This document shows, one piece after another, positions 16,362 through 25,911 of a DNA stretch of 64,000 bases. The position numbers were made by a program, and so were the translations under genes. The stretch comes from CAYNLK01 sp964398055. GTDB taxonomy: Bacteria > Chloroflexota > Anaerolineae > 4572-78 > J111. The DNA lies in NCBI GenBank assembly GCA_964398055.1, contig CAYNLK010000010.1, positions 62,001 to 126,000 of the forward strand, read 5' to 3'. Within the stretch, counting starts at the first letter, position 1, and each line of letters starts with the position of its first letter. The notes beneath the pieces were generated by a model, which was not told the origin of the DNA, searched no databases, and worked only from the letters and a program-made list of their open reading frames with translations.

Positions 16362-17486
16362 TCAAACTGCGCCTGGGTCTGGTGTTGCAGCAAAAAACTC
16401 TAAGATATGGCCGGCAATTGTCTGAACCAACTCCGTCGATAACTGGGGATAGAGCGGTAAAGACAAGACCTGTTCGGCCAGTTGCTCGGTAACAGGTAAG
16501 GTACCGGGGCCACAGCCCAGATAAGTATAGGCCGGCTGCAAGTGGACAGGCACGGGGTAGTGAATGGCTGTGGCTATGCCACAGGCTTTTAGATAAGCCT
16601 GTAACTCGTTTCGCTGCGGGCTGCGGACAACATAGAGGTGATAAACATGCTGCCCATTTTCAGGATCATGGGGTAACGTCAGCGGCGTCTGGCTTAACAG
16701 TTGATGATATAAGGCAGCCAGCCGGCGCCGGGTGACGTTCCATTCATTCAACCGCGACAATTTTACCTGTAGAATGGCTGCCTGGAGCTCATCCAGGCGG
16801 CTATTGCTTCCGGAAGACTCGCTGATGTAACGCTCACGCCAACCATATTGGCGCAGTAAGCGCAGGCGATCCGCCAATTCCGAATGAGAGGTTACGACGG
16901 CGCCCCCATCCCCAAATGCCCCCAAATTTTTGGTCGGATAGAAGCTAAAGGCTGCCAAATGCCCCCAACTCCCCACGGGCCGTTCGCGGTATAGAGCGCC
17001 ATGAGCTTGAGCGCAATCTTCTACCACGTACAGATTATGACGCTCGGCTATATCCAGGATAGGGACCATATCGGCCGGATAACCGTATAGATGTACGGGG
17101 ATGATCGCTTTAGTACGCGGGGTAATAGCCCTGGCCAACAGATCAGGATCAAGCACACAGGTATTGAAATCCACGTCCACAAATACAGGTCGAGCGCCGG
17201 TAGCCTCGATGGCGGCCACAGTGGCCACCGCGGTATGAGCCACGGTGATCACTTCGTCACCGGCGCCAACAGCAAGCGCCTGCAAGGCCAGCCGAATGGC
17301 ATCGGTACCAGAGGCCACGCCAACGGCCTCAGATACATTGCAATAGGCGGCAAACTCTTGCTCAAACCGGGTTACCTCCTGGCCAAGAATATACCAACCA
17401 CTCTTGAGTACGCGCTTTACGACTGCATCAAGCTCGCTCTGGAGCTGATCATAACCGGCCAGAAGATCAAAAAACGGGATATTCAT
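16362..17486 (-). CDS. DegT/DnrJ/EryC1/StrS sugar aminotransferase
   Basis: 374 aa, a PLP-dependent fold-type I enzyme acting on nucleotide-linked keto-sugars. Visible signatures: GVASGTDAIRLALQAL, ITVAHTAVATVAAIEATGA, VVEDCAQAHGA, and SFYPTKNLGAFGDGGAVVT with the PLP lysine (PTKN). The C-terminal YHLYVVRSPQRNELQAYLK and TAIHYPVPVHLQPAY are typical. Its ATG overlaps the TGA of the epimerase gene by 4 bp (ATGA at 17483-17486), indicating coupled translation. The pair probably makes an amino-deoxy-sugar nucleotide. Confidence 0.88.
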   Translation of the reverse strand: MNIPFFDLLAGYDQLQSELDAVVKRVLKSGWYILGQEVTRFEQEFAAYCNVSEAVGVASGTDAIRLALQALAVGAGDEVITVAHTAVATVAAIEATGARPVFVDVDFNTCVLDPDLLARAITPRTKAIIPVHLYGYPADMVPILDIAERHNLYVVEDCAQAHGALYRERPVGSWGHLAAFSFYPTKNLGAFGDGGAVVTSHSELADRLRLLRQYGWRERYISESSGSNSRLDELQAAILQVKLSRLNEWNVTRRRLAALYHQLLSQTPLTLPHDPENGQHVYHLYVVRSPQRNELQAYLKACGIATAIHYPVPVHLQPAYTYLGCGPGTLPVTEQLAEQVLSLPLYPQLSTELVQTIAGHILEFFAATPDPGAV

Positions 17487-18478
17487 CGATAATGCTCCAA
17501 ATATTGGTGATAGAAAGCAATAGTTTTTGTCATTCCTGCCCGTAAATCAACCTTTGGAGACCACCCCAGTTTGCCAAGCAGCTTACGATAATCGCCGTAA
17601 TAATCGCCGATATCGATCGGCTTGCGATCGGGTGGAAAAGGCACAATTTCATAGCTTCCACTGCCATTGATCTCGATCATCAATTTAGCCAGATTGATCA
17701 AATTGATCGGATCGTTTCCACCCAGATTAAAAATTTGGCCGTAGGCAATCTCATTGGCAGCTACAAGCAACAAGGCGGTGACGACATCATCAATGTAGTT
17801 GAAGTCGCGTACCTGAGTACCATCCCCAAAAATCTGGAGCGTTTGCCCTTCGACTAATTGCCGGATCCACCAGCCCACAAATGTCTGGCGGGCATCTTTC
17901 ACTCGCATACGCGGGCCGTAACTGTTGGTCAGGCGCAGCGACACAGTTTTAAGGCCATACACTTTGTGGTAAACAAGGTGGTACCACTCCCCGGCCATCT
18001 TATTGATCCCGTTGACATCTACGGGCGCCTGTCGATGGCGCTCATCAACCGGTAAGTATTCCGGTTTTCCATAAATCTGGCGGGTGCTGGCGAAAATAAT
18101 CCTGGCAGTCGGGTTATCGTAGCGGCAGGCCTCCAACAAGGATAACTGGCTGCGCGCATTGATGTCAAGGTCGGTATATGGATCGGTCATGCTGTCCGTA
18201 TGGCTGGTCTGTCCGGCCAGGTTGAAGATATAATCCTGCCCTTTGACCAAAAAGTTCATCCCATGCTGGTCGCGAATATCGGCGATGTTGACCCTTAAAC
18301 AATTCTCGATGTCGTGAACATTAAAGATGTTACCGCCATAAGTGGGTATCAGTGAGTCGACCAACAAGAGCTCTGCGCCAAGCTCCACCAGGCGGTGGGC
18401 CAGGTTAGAGCCGATGAAGCCCAGCCCTCCGGTAATAAGCACCTTTTTATCTGCAAAATATTTTTCAAAATCATCCAT
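17483..18478 (-). CDS. NAD-dependent epimerase/dehydratase (extended SDR)
   Basis: About 331 aa. ATG 18478 is chosen because the Rossmann motif KKVLITGGLGFIGSNLAHRL then begins at residue about 12 and the overlap with the upstream gene disappears. Contains GxxGxxG, the active-site Tyr/Lys within NGINKMAGEWYHLVYHK (unusual spacing; YHLVYHK carries YxxxK-like residues), RLTNSYGPR, and FNYIDDVVTALLL. Acts on a nucleotide sugar, related to UDP-glucose 4-epimerase or dTDP-glucose 4,6-dehydratase groups; the exact reaction is not assignable. Overlaps the aminotransferase by 4 bp. Confidence 0.82.
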   Translation of the reverse strand: MDDFEKYFADKKVLITGGLGFIGSNLAHRLVELGAELLLVDSLIPTYGGNIFNVHDIENCLRVNIADIRDQHGMNFLVKGQDYIFNLAGQTSHTDSMTDPYTDLDINARSQLSLLEACRYDNPTARIIFASTRQIYGKPEYLPVDERHRQAPVDVNGINKMAGEWYHLVYHKVYGLKTVSLRLTNSYGPRMRVKDARQTFVGWWIRQLVEGQTLQIFGDGTQVRDFNYIDDVVTALLLVAANEIAYGQIFNLGGNDPINLINLAKLMIEINGSGSYEIVPFPPDRKPIDIGDYYGDYRKLLGKLGWSPKVDLRAGMTKTIAFYHQYLEHYR

Positions 18479-18524
18479 AGGATTTTTCACGCTTTTGGAT
18501 GTTGAACCATAAAAGAATGTTTGC

Positions 18525-19493
18525 TCAGACCTCGCGTAATTTGGCGGCCAGGTACCGTAACGAAACCACCGGCCGTCCCTTCTGTCCCCGGCTAAACCAG
18601 TGCAGTAAATAGTGGACCACAATTTTGAGGGCAGTTAGAGTGTAAATCTGTAGCTTGAGCAGCCAGGCGGCCTTATCGCCGTAGTGTTTGCGGAAAAAGC
18701 GCACCCGGCTGCGGTACAAATCGGCCTCGCGTTGGGCGCCGCGCCCCTGACTACTCGCCCCGCCCAGGTGAACAACTTTAGCCGCTGGTTGATACCAGAC
18801 CTGCCAGCCGTGCTGGCGCATGGTATAACACCAATCCACCTCTTCGGCGTACATAAAGTAGCCTTCGTCTAACCCACCCGCGGCTTTGACCGCTTCAGGT
18901 CGAACCAGCAGACAGGCGCCTTCGACATAATCCACCGGCTGGGGGCCTTTGGCCGCTTCCGGGCCGTGGCTGGGATACCAGCGCCCAAAAAGCCGGCGGC
19001 CCAGGCCGGACAGGATCAAAAACTCCTGCCAGAGGCCAGGAAACCGGGTATAAGAGGCTTGAAAAGTGCCATCGACATTAACGAGCTGCGCCCCCACAAT
19101 TCCTGCTTGAGGTTGGGCTTCCGCGACCTGGAGCAACGCCGGCAGCGCCCCGGGCGTGATAAAGGCGTCGCTATTGAGGAGCAGCCAGTAGCGCCCCTGG
19201 CTGATGGCCATCCCTTGATTGTTGCCTCTGGCAAAGCCAACATTATCGTGATTAGCCAACAAACGCGCCTGGGGAAAATGCTCCCGCAGCATCGCCTGGC
19301 TGCCATCCATTGAGGCGTTGTCGACCACAATGATCTCAACAGCTAAATCAGCCGCGTGCTGAAAGATGGCGTTCAGGCAATCGGCCAGCAGAGCGCGGGT
19401 ATTCCAGTTGAGAATGATAATCGAGATGTCAGGCCCGGCCATACCGCCATCCTGTATTTGGGAGGCAGCAGAAAAATTAGAGGTTCGGGTCAT
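18525..19493 (-). CDS. GT2-family (rhamnosyltransferase-like) glycosyltransferase
   Basis: About 322 aa from ATG 19493 (AGAGGTAAAGCCGGTT upstream). GT-A fold: ISIIILNWNTRALLADCLNAI, IIVVDNASMDGSQAML, DNVGFARGNNQGM, LLLNSDAFITPGAL (DxD-like site), VDYVEGACLLVRPEAV, FMYAEEVDWCYTMRQHGW. This is the WbbL/rhamnosyltransferase pattern. The C-terminus has a hydrophobic amphipathic stretch (ALKIVVHYLLHWF) that may hold it at the membrane. A longer reading from 19565 is possible but would overlap the Wzy-like gene. Confidence 0.82.
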   Translation of the reverse strand: MTRTSNFSAASQIQDGGMAGPDISIIILNWNTRALLADCLNAIFQHAADLAVEIIVVDNASMDGSQAMLREHFPQARLLANHDNVGFARGNNQGMAISQGRYWLLLNSDAFITPGALPALLQVAEAQPQAGIVGAQLVNVDGTFQASYTRFPGLWQEFLILSGLGRRLFGRWYPSHGPEAAKGPQPVDYVEGACLLVRPEAVKAAGGLDEGYFMYAEEVDWCYTMRQHGWQVWYQPAAKVVHLGGASSQGRGAQREADLYRSRVRFFRKHYGDKAAWLLKLQIYTLTALKIVVHYLLHWFSRGQKGRPVVSLRYLAAKLREV

Positions 19494-19501
19494 AACCGGC
19501 T

Positions 19502-20944
19502 TTACCTCTGCCCCGATGGCGGATACAGCCGGTCGAGCGCCAGCAAGGTCCCCATAAACAACCAACTGTAAACAACATAATCAAAACCGGCAATGGTTTG
19601 GGTGTAAGCAAAGGGAAAGAGCCAATCGCCAAAGCCCATCATCACAATGCAACCAACCGTCCCGGCAAAGGCGGCGTTGGCCAGGGCTTCGACAAAATCA
19701 TGCCGGCCTCGAAGTCGTAAGCACAGCTTATAACCCAGCCAGGCCAGGCCAAAAAAGAACCAGAGACACGTTAACAGGCCAAAAATGCCGGTTTGAGCGA
19801 TAACGTCGATGTAGTTGCTGTGGGTAGCCATACCATCGGTGGGGAAGTAAGACATATAATAGGCGGCATAACCGGCCGGCCCGGTACCCAGAAATATATG
19901 TTTACCGGTTACCCGCCAATTGACCTCCCAGGCCATCAGCCGGGTCTGCCCACTTTCTTCCGACTCACTCTCAAACACCTCGCCCAGATAATAGTCGGCA
20001 TTCAGACTGATTACCAGAGCCAGTACAATAACCACCCCCAGCAGTAGTTTCCAGGAACGCATAAAAAGGATTATGCCCAAGGCCGCGAAGGTGGACAACC
20101 AGCCGGCCAGCCAGTCGATTTGCAGGCCAAACCGAAAATAAATCCAGGCCCCGGCCAGGAGCAGCAACAGCGCCCGCCAGCGCCAGTCTAACTTTTCGTT
20201 AAAAAAAGCCAGGCTGACCGATAAGCCGACCACCCACATGGTAAACAGGCCGCCATCGTTGACCAGGTTTAAATCGATCGAGCCGAGTCGCCTGATGACC
20301 CCGATGGCCCCGGCTATGAGCATAATGATGACCATCCCTTTGAATATCTTGAGGTCATCTACATGGTTAGCCACCAGCAACAGCACCCCCGGTGAAACAA
20401 CCATGACAATAGTTGAGGCAATCTGAACCACCGGAAAACTGGACCAAGTCGTTACCAGGGGGTCCCGAAACACCATGCTCCAGACTGTGGACAACAAGGT
20501 GATGATCACAAAATAGAGGATCGGCTTATTGACCGGCGACGGCGCAAAATGGAGCCGCTTCTCGATGATGATCATGCGCAGAAACCAGTTCGCCAGAAAA
20601 ACTATGGACAAGAGCAGGCTGTCCACAATCGGGCTACCACTTCCGGTCGGCAGGCTGAACGGGATAAACGCGGCGGCAATTAAGATAACGAGCGGGGCCA
20701 GGTCAAAGCGGGCCAGCCCGGCCTGGGCAGCAATGAGGGCCAGCGGCAAGCTGATGGCGATAAAGATATACAGGGGGTTTATTCGTGAGACCAAAACACC
20801 GGCGGCCGGGGCCGCCAGCAGCAGCCCCAGCAGCACTGCCCAGCGCAACCAGACCGCTCGTTCGGCTTCAACATCTCGCCGCAGGCTGGCCTTCAGCCGG
20901 GCCAGTTCTCGATTAAGAGTATACCACCGATGAACCAGGATCAT
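19502..20944 (-). CDS. O-antigen ligase/polymerase-like membrane protein (Wzy role)
   Basis: 480 aa with about twelve hydrophobic helices. The large loop before the last helices carries GTGPAGYAAYYMSYFPTDGM followed by THSNYIDVIAQTGIFGLLTC, the H-x-x-(Y/F)-x-x-x-(A/L)-x-(E/Q)-x-G pattern of the O-antigen ligase/Wzy (Wzy_C) family. It is expected to polymerise lipid-linked repeat units on the outer face of the membrane. Its start overlaps the stop of the upstream GT4 gene by 4 bp. Together with the Wzx-like flippase (24448-25911) and the Wzz/kinase gene it completes a Wzx/Wzy pathway. Confidence 0.8.
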   Translation of the reverse strand: MILVHRWYTLNRELARLKASLRRDVEAERAVWLRWAVLLGLLLAAPAAGVLVSRINPLYIFIAISLPLALIAAQAGLARFDLAPLVILIAAAFIPFSLPTGSGSPIVDSLLLSIVFLANWFLRMIIIEKRLHFAPSPVNKPILYFVIITLLSTVWSMVFRDPLVTTWSSFPVVQIASTIVMVVSPGVLLLVANHVDDLKIFKGMVIIMLIAGAIGVIRRLGSIDLNLVNDGGLFTMWVVGLSVSLAFFNEKLDWRWRALLLLLAGAWIYFRFGLQIDWLAGWLSTFAALGIILFMRSWKLLLGVVIVLALVISLNADYYLGEVFESESEESGQTRLMAWEVNWRVTGKHIFLGTGPAGYAAYYMSYFPTDGMATHSNYIDVIAQTGIFGLLTCLWFFFGLAWLGYKLCLRLRGRHDFVEALANAAFAGTVGCIVMMGFGDWLFPFAYTQTIAGFDYVVYSWLFMGTLLALDRLYPPSGQR

Positions 20945-22137
20945 CCACCCCTCGCCACTTGCTCAATAAAATCGTTAAAATGCTGGCCAATCATCCGCCA
21001 ATCATGCCTGGCTTCAACCGCCTGCCGGCCGTTATGGCTCAAGGTTGCGCGCAGGTCGGGGTCTTGCAGCAGGTGTAGCACGGCAGCGGCAAATTCGGCC
21101 GGCTCGTCAGCAATCAAAAGATCGCGCCCCGGAACCAACTCTAATCCTTCCGCCCCTTTGCAAGTAGCAATCACCGGTGTCCCTAAAGCCAGCGACTCCA
21201 ATATTTTCAACCGGGTGCCGCCGCCAATCCGCAACGGCACAATGCTCACCCAACTGTTCGCAATTGCCGGGCGAATATCGTCCAGATAGCCGGTGAAGAT
21301 GACCCCGTTGTTGGGGGAAAGCGGCAGGTTTTTCACCTGCGCCTGCTCTGCTCTGCCGGTAATTCTTAATTCTACTTGAGGCCGCTCACGGCGAATCAGC
21401 GGTAAAATTTCGCCCAGAAAAAATTTTATGGCGTCAAAGTTCGGGCCGTACGTCAATGCGCCAGCATAGATCAAGGTATCAATTGCTGGCCGGCCAAAAG
21501 AGTTGGCGTAATGGCCAATGTCTACCCCATTTGGAATAACTGCCAGGGATGTGCCACCTGGCGCCACCCGCCGAACCTGAGCCAGCTCACCGGCCGAGAC
21601 AACCGTACAGCCATCAAAGGTGGATAATAGACGATGGACATAAGCTGACAACTTCCACCAGGTTAGCCCGCTACGCAGTTTCCTGAACGGCTGCCCTGCT
21701 CTGGCAAATTCCTCAAAAAGGCCGGTCAATTCCAGTTCTTCAAGGATTTTGACTGAACCCGGCAAACCAAGGGCGTAGGGCGCCATATCTATCTGAGAGG
21801 CTATCACCATATCAAAGGAGTCTTGACGGCTCACTTGTTCAACCAGCCGTTGCAGGTCGGGGTTAAAAGTATCGATGACCGAGCGGGGTCTGGTCGAAAC
21901 AAAACCCAACAATGCTTTCAAGCGACCCGGTTGAAAGGGGCGATACGGCGCCAGTTGAATCCGCCGGCAGTATTGCCCTAATATAGCCAGCTGTTCAGGG
22001 CTTATCGCGTTAGAAGTAAAGGAGATCAATTCAATCTCGTGCTGGCAGGCCAATGCTTTAAGCAAGTTAAAAATACGAATTTTGGAGCCGTTGTCGGGCG
22101 GGTAGGGAAACCAACGTGAAAGAAATAAGATCTTCAT
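20941..22137 (-). CDS. GT4-family glycosyltransferase
   Basis: 398 aa, GT-B fold. MKILFLSRWFPYPPDNGSKI at the N-terminus is nearly the same as in the 13830-15209 gene, so the two are paralogues; this one lacks the repeat insert and shows the natural linker (GGTSLAVIPNGVD). The C-domain has LIYAGALTYGPNFDAIKFFL, SIVPLRIGGGTRLKILESLALG and PVIATCKGAEGLEL, with the donor-binding Glu in KILES. A 4-bp overlap with the Wzy-like gene downstream indicates coupled translation. It has no gene directly upstream (226-bp gap holding a MITE-like element), so transcription may start nearby. Confidence 0.83.
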   Translation of the reverse strand: MKILFLSRWFPYPPDNGSKIRIFNLLKALACQHEIELISFTSNAISPEQLAILGQYCRRIQLAPYRPFQPGRLKALLGFVSTRPRSVIDTFNPDLQRLVEQVSRQDSFDMVIASQIDMAPYALGLPGSVKILEELELTGLFEEFARAGQPFRKLRSGLTWWKLSAYVHRLLSTFDGCTVVSAGELAQVRRVAPGGTSLAVIPNGVDIGHYANSFGRPAIDTLIYAGALTYGPNFDAIKFFLGEILPLIRRERPQVELRITGRAEQAQVKNLPLSPNNGVIFTGYLDDIRPAIANSWVSIVPLRIGGGTRLKILESLALGTPVIATCKGAEGLELVPGRDLLIADEPAEFAAAVLHLLQDPDLRATLSHNGRQAVEARHDWRMIGQHFNDFIEQVARGG

Positions 22138-22167
22138 AATCCAATGATGCCGGCGTTACATTAGAGT

Positions 22168-22312
22168 TTATTGGAAATAAGAATAGCTCACGGATTTTCA
22201 CGGACCGCGAAGCGCACAGATTATGTCAAAAAATTAAAGAAAAATCCGTGAAATCTGTGTTAATCCGTGAGCCATATCAAACTTGTCAGGCCATCAATCC
22301 TATTTCCAATAA
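22168..22312. repeat. MITE-like element carrying the AATCCGTGAAATCTGTG repeat
   Basis: About 145 bp bounded by a 12-bp perfect inverted repeat (TTATTGGAAATA at 22168-22179, TATTTCCAATAA at 22301-22312). The interior holds inverted copies of GCTCACGGATT...TCACGGA (22185-22275) plus a CGCGAAGCGC hairpin. No target duplication was recognised. It occupies most of the gap between two glycosyltransferase genes. Confidence 0.6.
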
Positions 22313-22363
22313 TATTTATTACAGATTTGTAGGACGTTTCCCAAAGAATAGTTTGTTTCACAG

Positions 22364-23287
22364 TTAGGCTGAAACCACTCCCCAGGCCGATGGGTCAGTA
22401 TATCCCCAACGCTTTTGCCAGGCGTGGCGAAGGGCAACTTCAACCGCTTGGGCGTGGCCTATGCGGCCGGCCTGTCGCAGTTGCGAGATGCCGCGCAACG
22501 CGCCGCGAATTGCCCGGGCCAGGACAAGCGGTTTGAGTGGCCAGGGGGTGTGGCGGGCAAAGAAGAGCAGCCGGTTGCGGGTCATATAATAGATTGTAGT
22601 CGGGCCTAGCTCCTGGGTTTCGATAGAGGCTTTGTGTTCCATGCGCGCCGCCGGTTCAAAGCAACAGGTCAAACCGGCGCGCCGGATCCGGGCGCACCAG
22701 TCTGTTTCCTCCCAGTACATAAAAAACTGGGGGTCCAGCATACCGGCTCGCTCGATCGCCCTCCGGGTAACCATCAAGCCGCAGCCATTGATAAAGTCTA
22801 CCGCCCTGGCCGGGTACTGCCCCCGGTCCGGCTCACCCATCCCCACATTCACGGCGTCGGCCTGCCACCAGTTAATCATTCCTCCGGCCGAGCTGATGAC
22901 CCGGCTGCGCCAGGTATGAACCATTGGCCCAATTACGCCGATATGTGGATCAACTTCCAGGGCGCGCCCCAATGTCGTCACACAGTCGGGGTCCAGGCGG
23001 GTATCATTATTGACCAAGAAAATAAGATCAGCGCCGCTTTGCAACGCGGCCCGCATCCCCAGATTGTTACCCGCGGCGTAGCCCAGATTCTGGCCGGCAG
23101 CAATCACTTTAACCTGGGGGTAAGCCTGGCGGACCGCTTCAACCGTGTTATCCTGCGAGTTGTTGTCAACCACCAGGATGTCCAGATGGGGATAATCCTG
23201 TTGGTGCAATGAAGCCAGACACTCCATAGTCAAATCAATTCCGTTATAGCACAACACAATGACGCCAACCCTTGAACCTGAAATCAT
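22364..23287 (-). CDS. GT2-family glycosyltransferase
   Basis: About 307 aa from ATG 23287, with AGGAG just upstream. GT-A fold: VGVIVLCYNGIDLTMECLASL, LDILVVDNNSQDNTVEAV, GQNLGYAAGNNLGM, LIFLVNNDTRLDPDC (DxD-like NNDTRLD), AVDFINGCGLMVTRRAI, FFMYWEETDWCARIRRAG. It matches the same rhamnosyltransferase-type group as the 18525 gene. The C-terminus is basic and amphipathic. It follows the GT4 gene at 23305 closely and is probably co-transcribed with it. Confidence 0.82.
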   Translation of the reverse strand: MISGSRVGVIVLCYNGIDLTMECLASLHQQDYPHLDILVVDNNSQDNTVEAVRQAYPQVKVIAAGQNLGYAAGNNLGMRAALQSGADLIFLVNNDTRLDPDCVTTLGRALEVDPHIGVIGPMVHTWRSRVISSAGGMINWWQADAVNVGMGEPDRGQYPARAVDFINGCGLMVTRRAIERAGMLDPQFFMYWEETDWCARIRRAGLTCCFEPAARMEHKASIETQELGPTTIYYMTRNRLLFFARHTPWPLKPLVLARAIRGALRGISQLRQAGRIGHAQAVEVALRHAWQKRWGYTDPSAWGVVSA

Positions 23288-23304
23288 AATACTCCTGTGA
23301 TAAG

Positions 23305-24432
23305 TCAATTCAAGAGCGCCTGGTGATAACTGTCCAAAATTTGCCGGGCAGTACGAGTCCAGGAAAATTCAGCGGCGCGAGCATAGCCTAACGTTTGTAA
23401 TTGCTGCTTTTTATCAGGTGAGGTCAGGACGGTATTCAAATGTTCAGCCAGCGCCTCATCATCTTCGGCGTCCATGATCAGAGCCGCGTTGCCGGCCACT
23501 TCCGGGATCGAGCCCCGGTTCGAAGCAATGACCGGCGCGCCGCAGGTCATGGCTTCCAGAATAGGCAGACCAAAACCCTCAATCCAGGAGGGAAAGACAA
23601 ATGCCTGGGCCTGGCTGTAGAGACCAATCAAGTCAGCGCGAGAAGGGCGCACCAACAACCGGGCAATACCGGCCTCAACCGCTTTATGAACAACCGGGAG
23701 CAGGTTGGGCTGGCGGGCAAAAAAGACAATTTTATACCTGGCTTGCAATGCGGCCGGCAACTTTTGCCAGGCCCGGACCAACACCGCCGGGTTTTTGAGC
23801 GCATCGGCCAGGACATACGGCGTTGTCAAGTTATGCCGGCGGCAAATGTCGGCCAAAATCATCGGGTCTTGAATACGCTTCAGGTCAGGAGTTGGGGCAT
23901 GCGGTACCGGCACAATCCGGGATAAATCGAAACTGCTGTAACGGTTGATCTGCTGTTTGGCATACTCTGAAACGGTCACGATAAGCCGGGTTCGACGCAA
24001 AGCGGCTTTAGTGCAATGATGAAGATAGGTCATCATCACCACCGTTTTCGCCGTCTTGGGGTGACCGCGCATAATCTCCAGCCAGGGCATAATATTGATC
24101 TCGTCGTGCAAGGTGATCACCACAGCCGCACCGGTTGGGCCAAAGCCATAGTTGGCCGGAAAATGAACTACATCCAGGCGATCCCGGGCCATAACCCGCT
24201 TCATAAAAAAATCGTTTTGGAGGCTCGACAGCGCGTTCCGATAAGGCAGGTAACGTACCATCACCCGCGGCGGCAAATTTTGCAACTCAAAAGGCTGCTT
24301 GGTGTCAGCATACAGAAAAATCTGATCATCAATCGCCAGTTCGATTAAGGCAGGCACAAAGTTAGCCACATAAGTATGCACCCCGCCTACCAACCCGTGT
24401 GATAAATAGCGAACGTCGATCCCAATACGCAT
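23305..24432 (-). CDS. GT4-family glycosyltransferase
   Basis: 375 aa. MRIGIDVRYLSHGLVGGVHTYVAN, VITLHDEINIMPW, LIVTVSEYAKQQINRY, then a C-domain with YVLADALKNPAVLVRAWQKL, AFVFPSWIEGFGLPILEAMTCG and PVIASNRGSIPEVAGNAALI. The E(GFGLPILE) pair is the GT4 EX7E motif. This is the subgroup related to mannosyltransferases of O-antigen and mycofactocin-like loci; the donor is uncertain. Lies 15 bp after the Wzx-like gene. Confidence 0.83.
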   Translation of the reverse strand: MRIGIDVRYLSHGLVGGVHTYVANFVPALIELAIDDQIFLYADTKQPFELQNLPPRVMVRYLPYRNALSSLQNDFFMKRVMARDRLDVVHFPANYGFGPTGAAVVITLHDEINIMPWLEIMRGHPKTAKTVVMMTYLHHCTKAALRRTRLIVTVSEYAKQQINRYSSFDLSRIVPVPHAPTPDLKRIQDPMILADICRRHNLTTPYVLADALKNPAVLVRAWQKLPAALQARYKIVFFARQPNLLPVVHKAVEAGIARLLVRPSRADLIGLYSQAQAFVFPSWIEGFGLPILEAMTCGAPVIASNRGSIPEVAGNAALIMDAEDDEALAEHLNTVLTSPDKKQQLQTLGYARAAEFSWTRTARQILDSYHQALLN

Positions 24433-24447
24433 ATGAGTTCCGACTTT

Positions 24448-25911
24448 TTATCGAGCCGCTCCCAGGCGCGAGGCCAGCAGCCCGCGCACAAAATGAATCT
24501 CTTCTCGCCCGGCCACGCCCAGCACAAACAAGAATACGGAGTAAATAGCTGCGCCAACCAGGACGTTGAGGCTGAACGAAAAGTGGGAATGTACCAGATA
24601 CACGCCCAGCCCCATAGCCAAAGCCGCCAGCAGCGGGCCAAGCAGAACCTGTCCCCAATTAAACTCCCGCAGCAGCGAGCGCAGCAACCATAGATATTGG
24701 CCCACGAGCACCGCTTCGGTTAAAACTGTCATGATTGCAGCGGCGAAAAAGCCAAATAAAGGCACCAGCAGCAAGTTTAGGCCCACATTGATCCCGGTGC
24801 TGATCAGTACCGCCCGGGCCACCCGGCTTTCGCGACCGGCCACCACCACCACATATCCCAAAAATTCGGAGACGTACATCAGCGGTACCACCCAAATCAA
24901 AATCCGCAGCGCCGGCACGCCGGGGGCAAAACTAGTGGTGAACAGAAAAGGTACCAGCTGCTCGGCCAGTACCCAACCGCCAACGGCGATAGGCAGGGCG
25001 ATGACCAGGAGATAACGCAGAGCACGCTCATAAATCGCCGGCAGGCGATGCCCGTCTTTCACCGACTGGCGCGCCAGGGAAGGATAAAGGGCGGTATTCA
25101 CCACATTAGAAATCATGACGGCCGAGAAGATCAGGTTGTAGGCCGCAGCATAGTAACCGGTCACTTCATCCCCCCAATAGATATTGAGCAAAACACTGTC
25201 AAACTTGTAGGACCACCCCAGGGCTAACCCAATTATGCCAAAGGGAAAACTGGCCCGCAGCAGCGTTAACCAAAGCGAGGGTGAAGGCCAGGCGGGCCGA
25301 AACCCCAGGCGGCTTACGGCTCGCCAGCAAACGTAGGTCATTAAGGCCACACCCAGCAGACCGGCGTAGATCAGGCCGTAATACCCCAGGCCCCAATACA
25401 AAAACAGAGCGCCGCCAAAAACAAAGATGAGTTGGTTCAAGACTCTGGCCCCGGCCGAGAGATCAAGCCGCTCAAAGCCGGCCAGCAATGCATCGCTGGC
25501 CCCCTGTGCGCCGTACATCACCAGGCTCAGGCCATTGAGGGCAATTGCGCCGATCATGATCCAGGGCCGGTTGGTCAACCAGGCCACGGCAATGATCAGC
25601 AGCGCCGCCAGGGTTGCCAACACCAGCCGCAACGCCAGGACATTACCGTAAAGCGCCGCAGTTCGATTTTTGCCGTCAGGCATGTCACGCAGCCGGGCCA
25701 CCTCGCGCACCGTGTAACCGCTCAACCCCAGATCGGCTAAGGAGACAAAAATCATGCCAAAAGCCGTAACCGCGGCGTATTGGCCAAAATCCTCAGCCCC
25801 CAAATGGCGAATGACAAAAACTGAGAAGACAAAGGAGAGTAACTTTATGGCAATTTGACCCGCCATACCAAAGGCGGAATTGCGAAAAACTGTTAACGAA
25901 AATGCGGTCAT
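24448..25911 (-). CDS. Polysaccharide flippase, Wzx/MVF superfamily
   Basis: About 487 aa, about fourteen transmembrane helices. The start is ATG 25911, whose ATGA overlaps the stop of the upstream GT4 gene; GGGAGG lies just before it. N-terminal NSAFGMAGQIAIKLLSFVFS and RHLGAEDFGQYAAVTAFG are typical of lipid-linked oligosaccharide flippases. GWSYKFDSVLLNIYWGDEVTGYYAAAYNL fits helix 7-8 of the family. It should flip undecaprenyl-PP-linked repeat units to the outer face, where the Wzy-like protein (19502-20944) joins them. Confidence 0.87.
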   Translation of the reverse strand: MTAFSLTVFRNSAFGMAGQIAIKLLSFVFSVFVIRHLGAEDFGQYAAVTAFGMIFVSLADLGLSGYTVREVARLRDMPDGKNRTAALYGNVLALRLVLATLAALLIIAVAWLTNRPWIMIGAIALNGLSLVMYGAQGASDALLAGFERLDLSAGARVLNQLIFVFGGALFLYWGLGYYGLIYAGLLGVALMTYVCWRAVSRLGFRPAWPSPSLWLTLLRASFPFGIIGLALGWSYKFDSVLLNIYWGDEVTGYYAAAYNLIFSAVMISNVVNTALYPSLARQSVKDGHRLPAIYERALRYLLVIALPIAVGGWVLAEQLVPFLFTTSFAPGVPALRILIWVVPLMYVSEFLGYVVVVAGRESRVARAVLISTGINVGLNLLLVPLFGFFAAAIMTVLTEAVLVGQYLWLLRSLLREFNWGQVLLGPLLAALAMGLGVYLVHSHFSFSLNVLVGAAIYSVFLFVLGVAGREEIHFVRGLLASRLGAAR

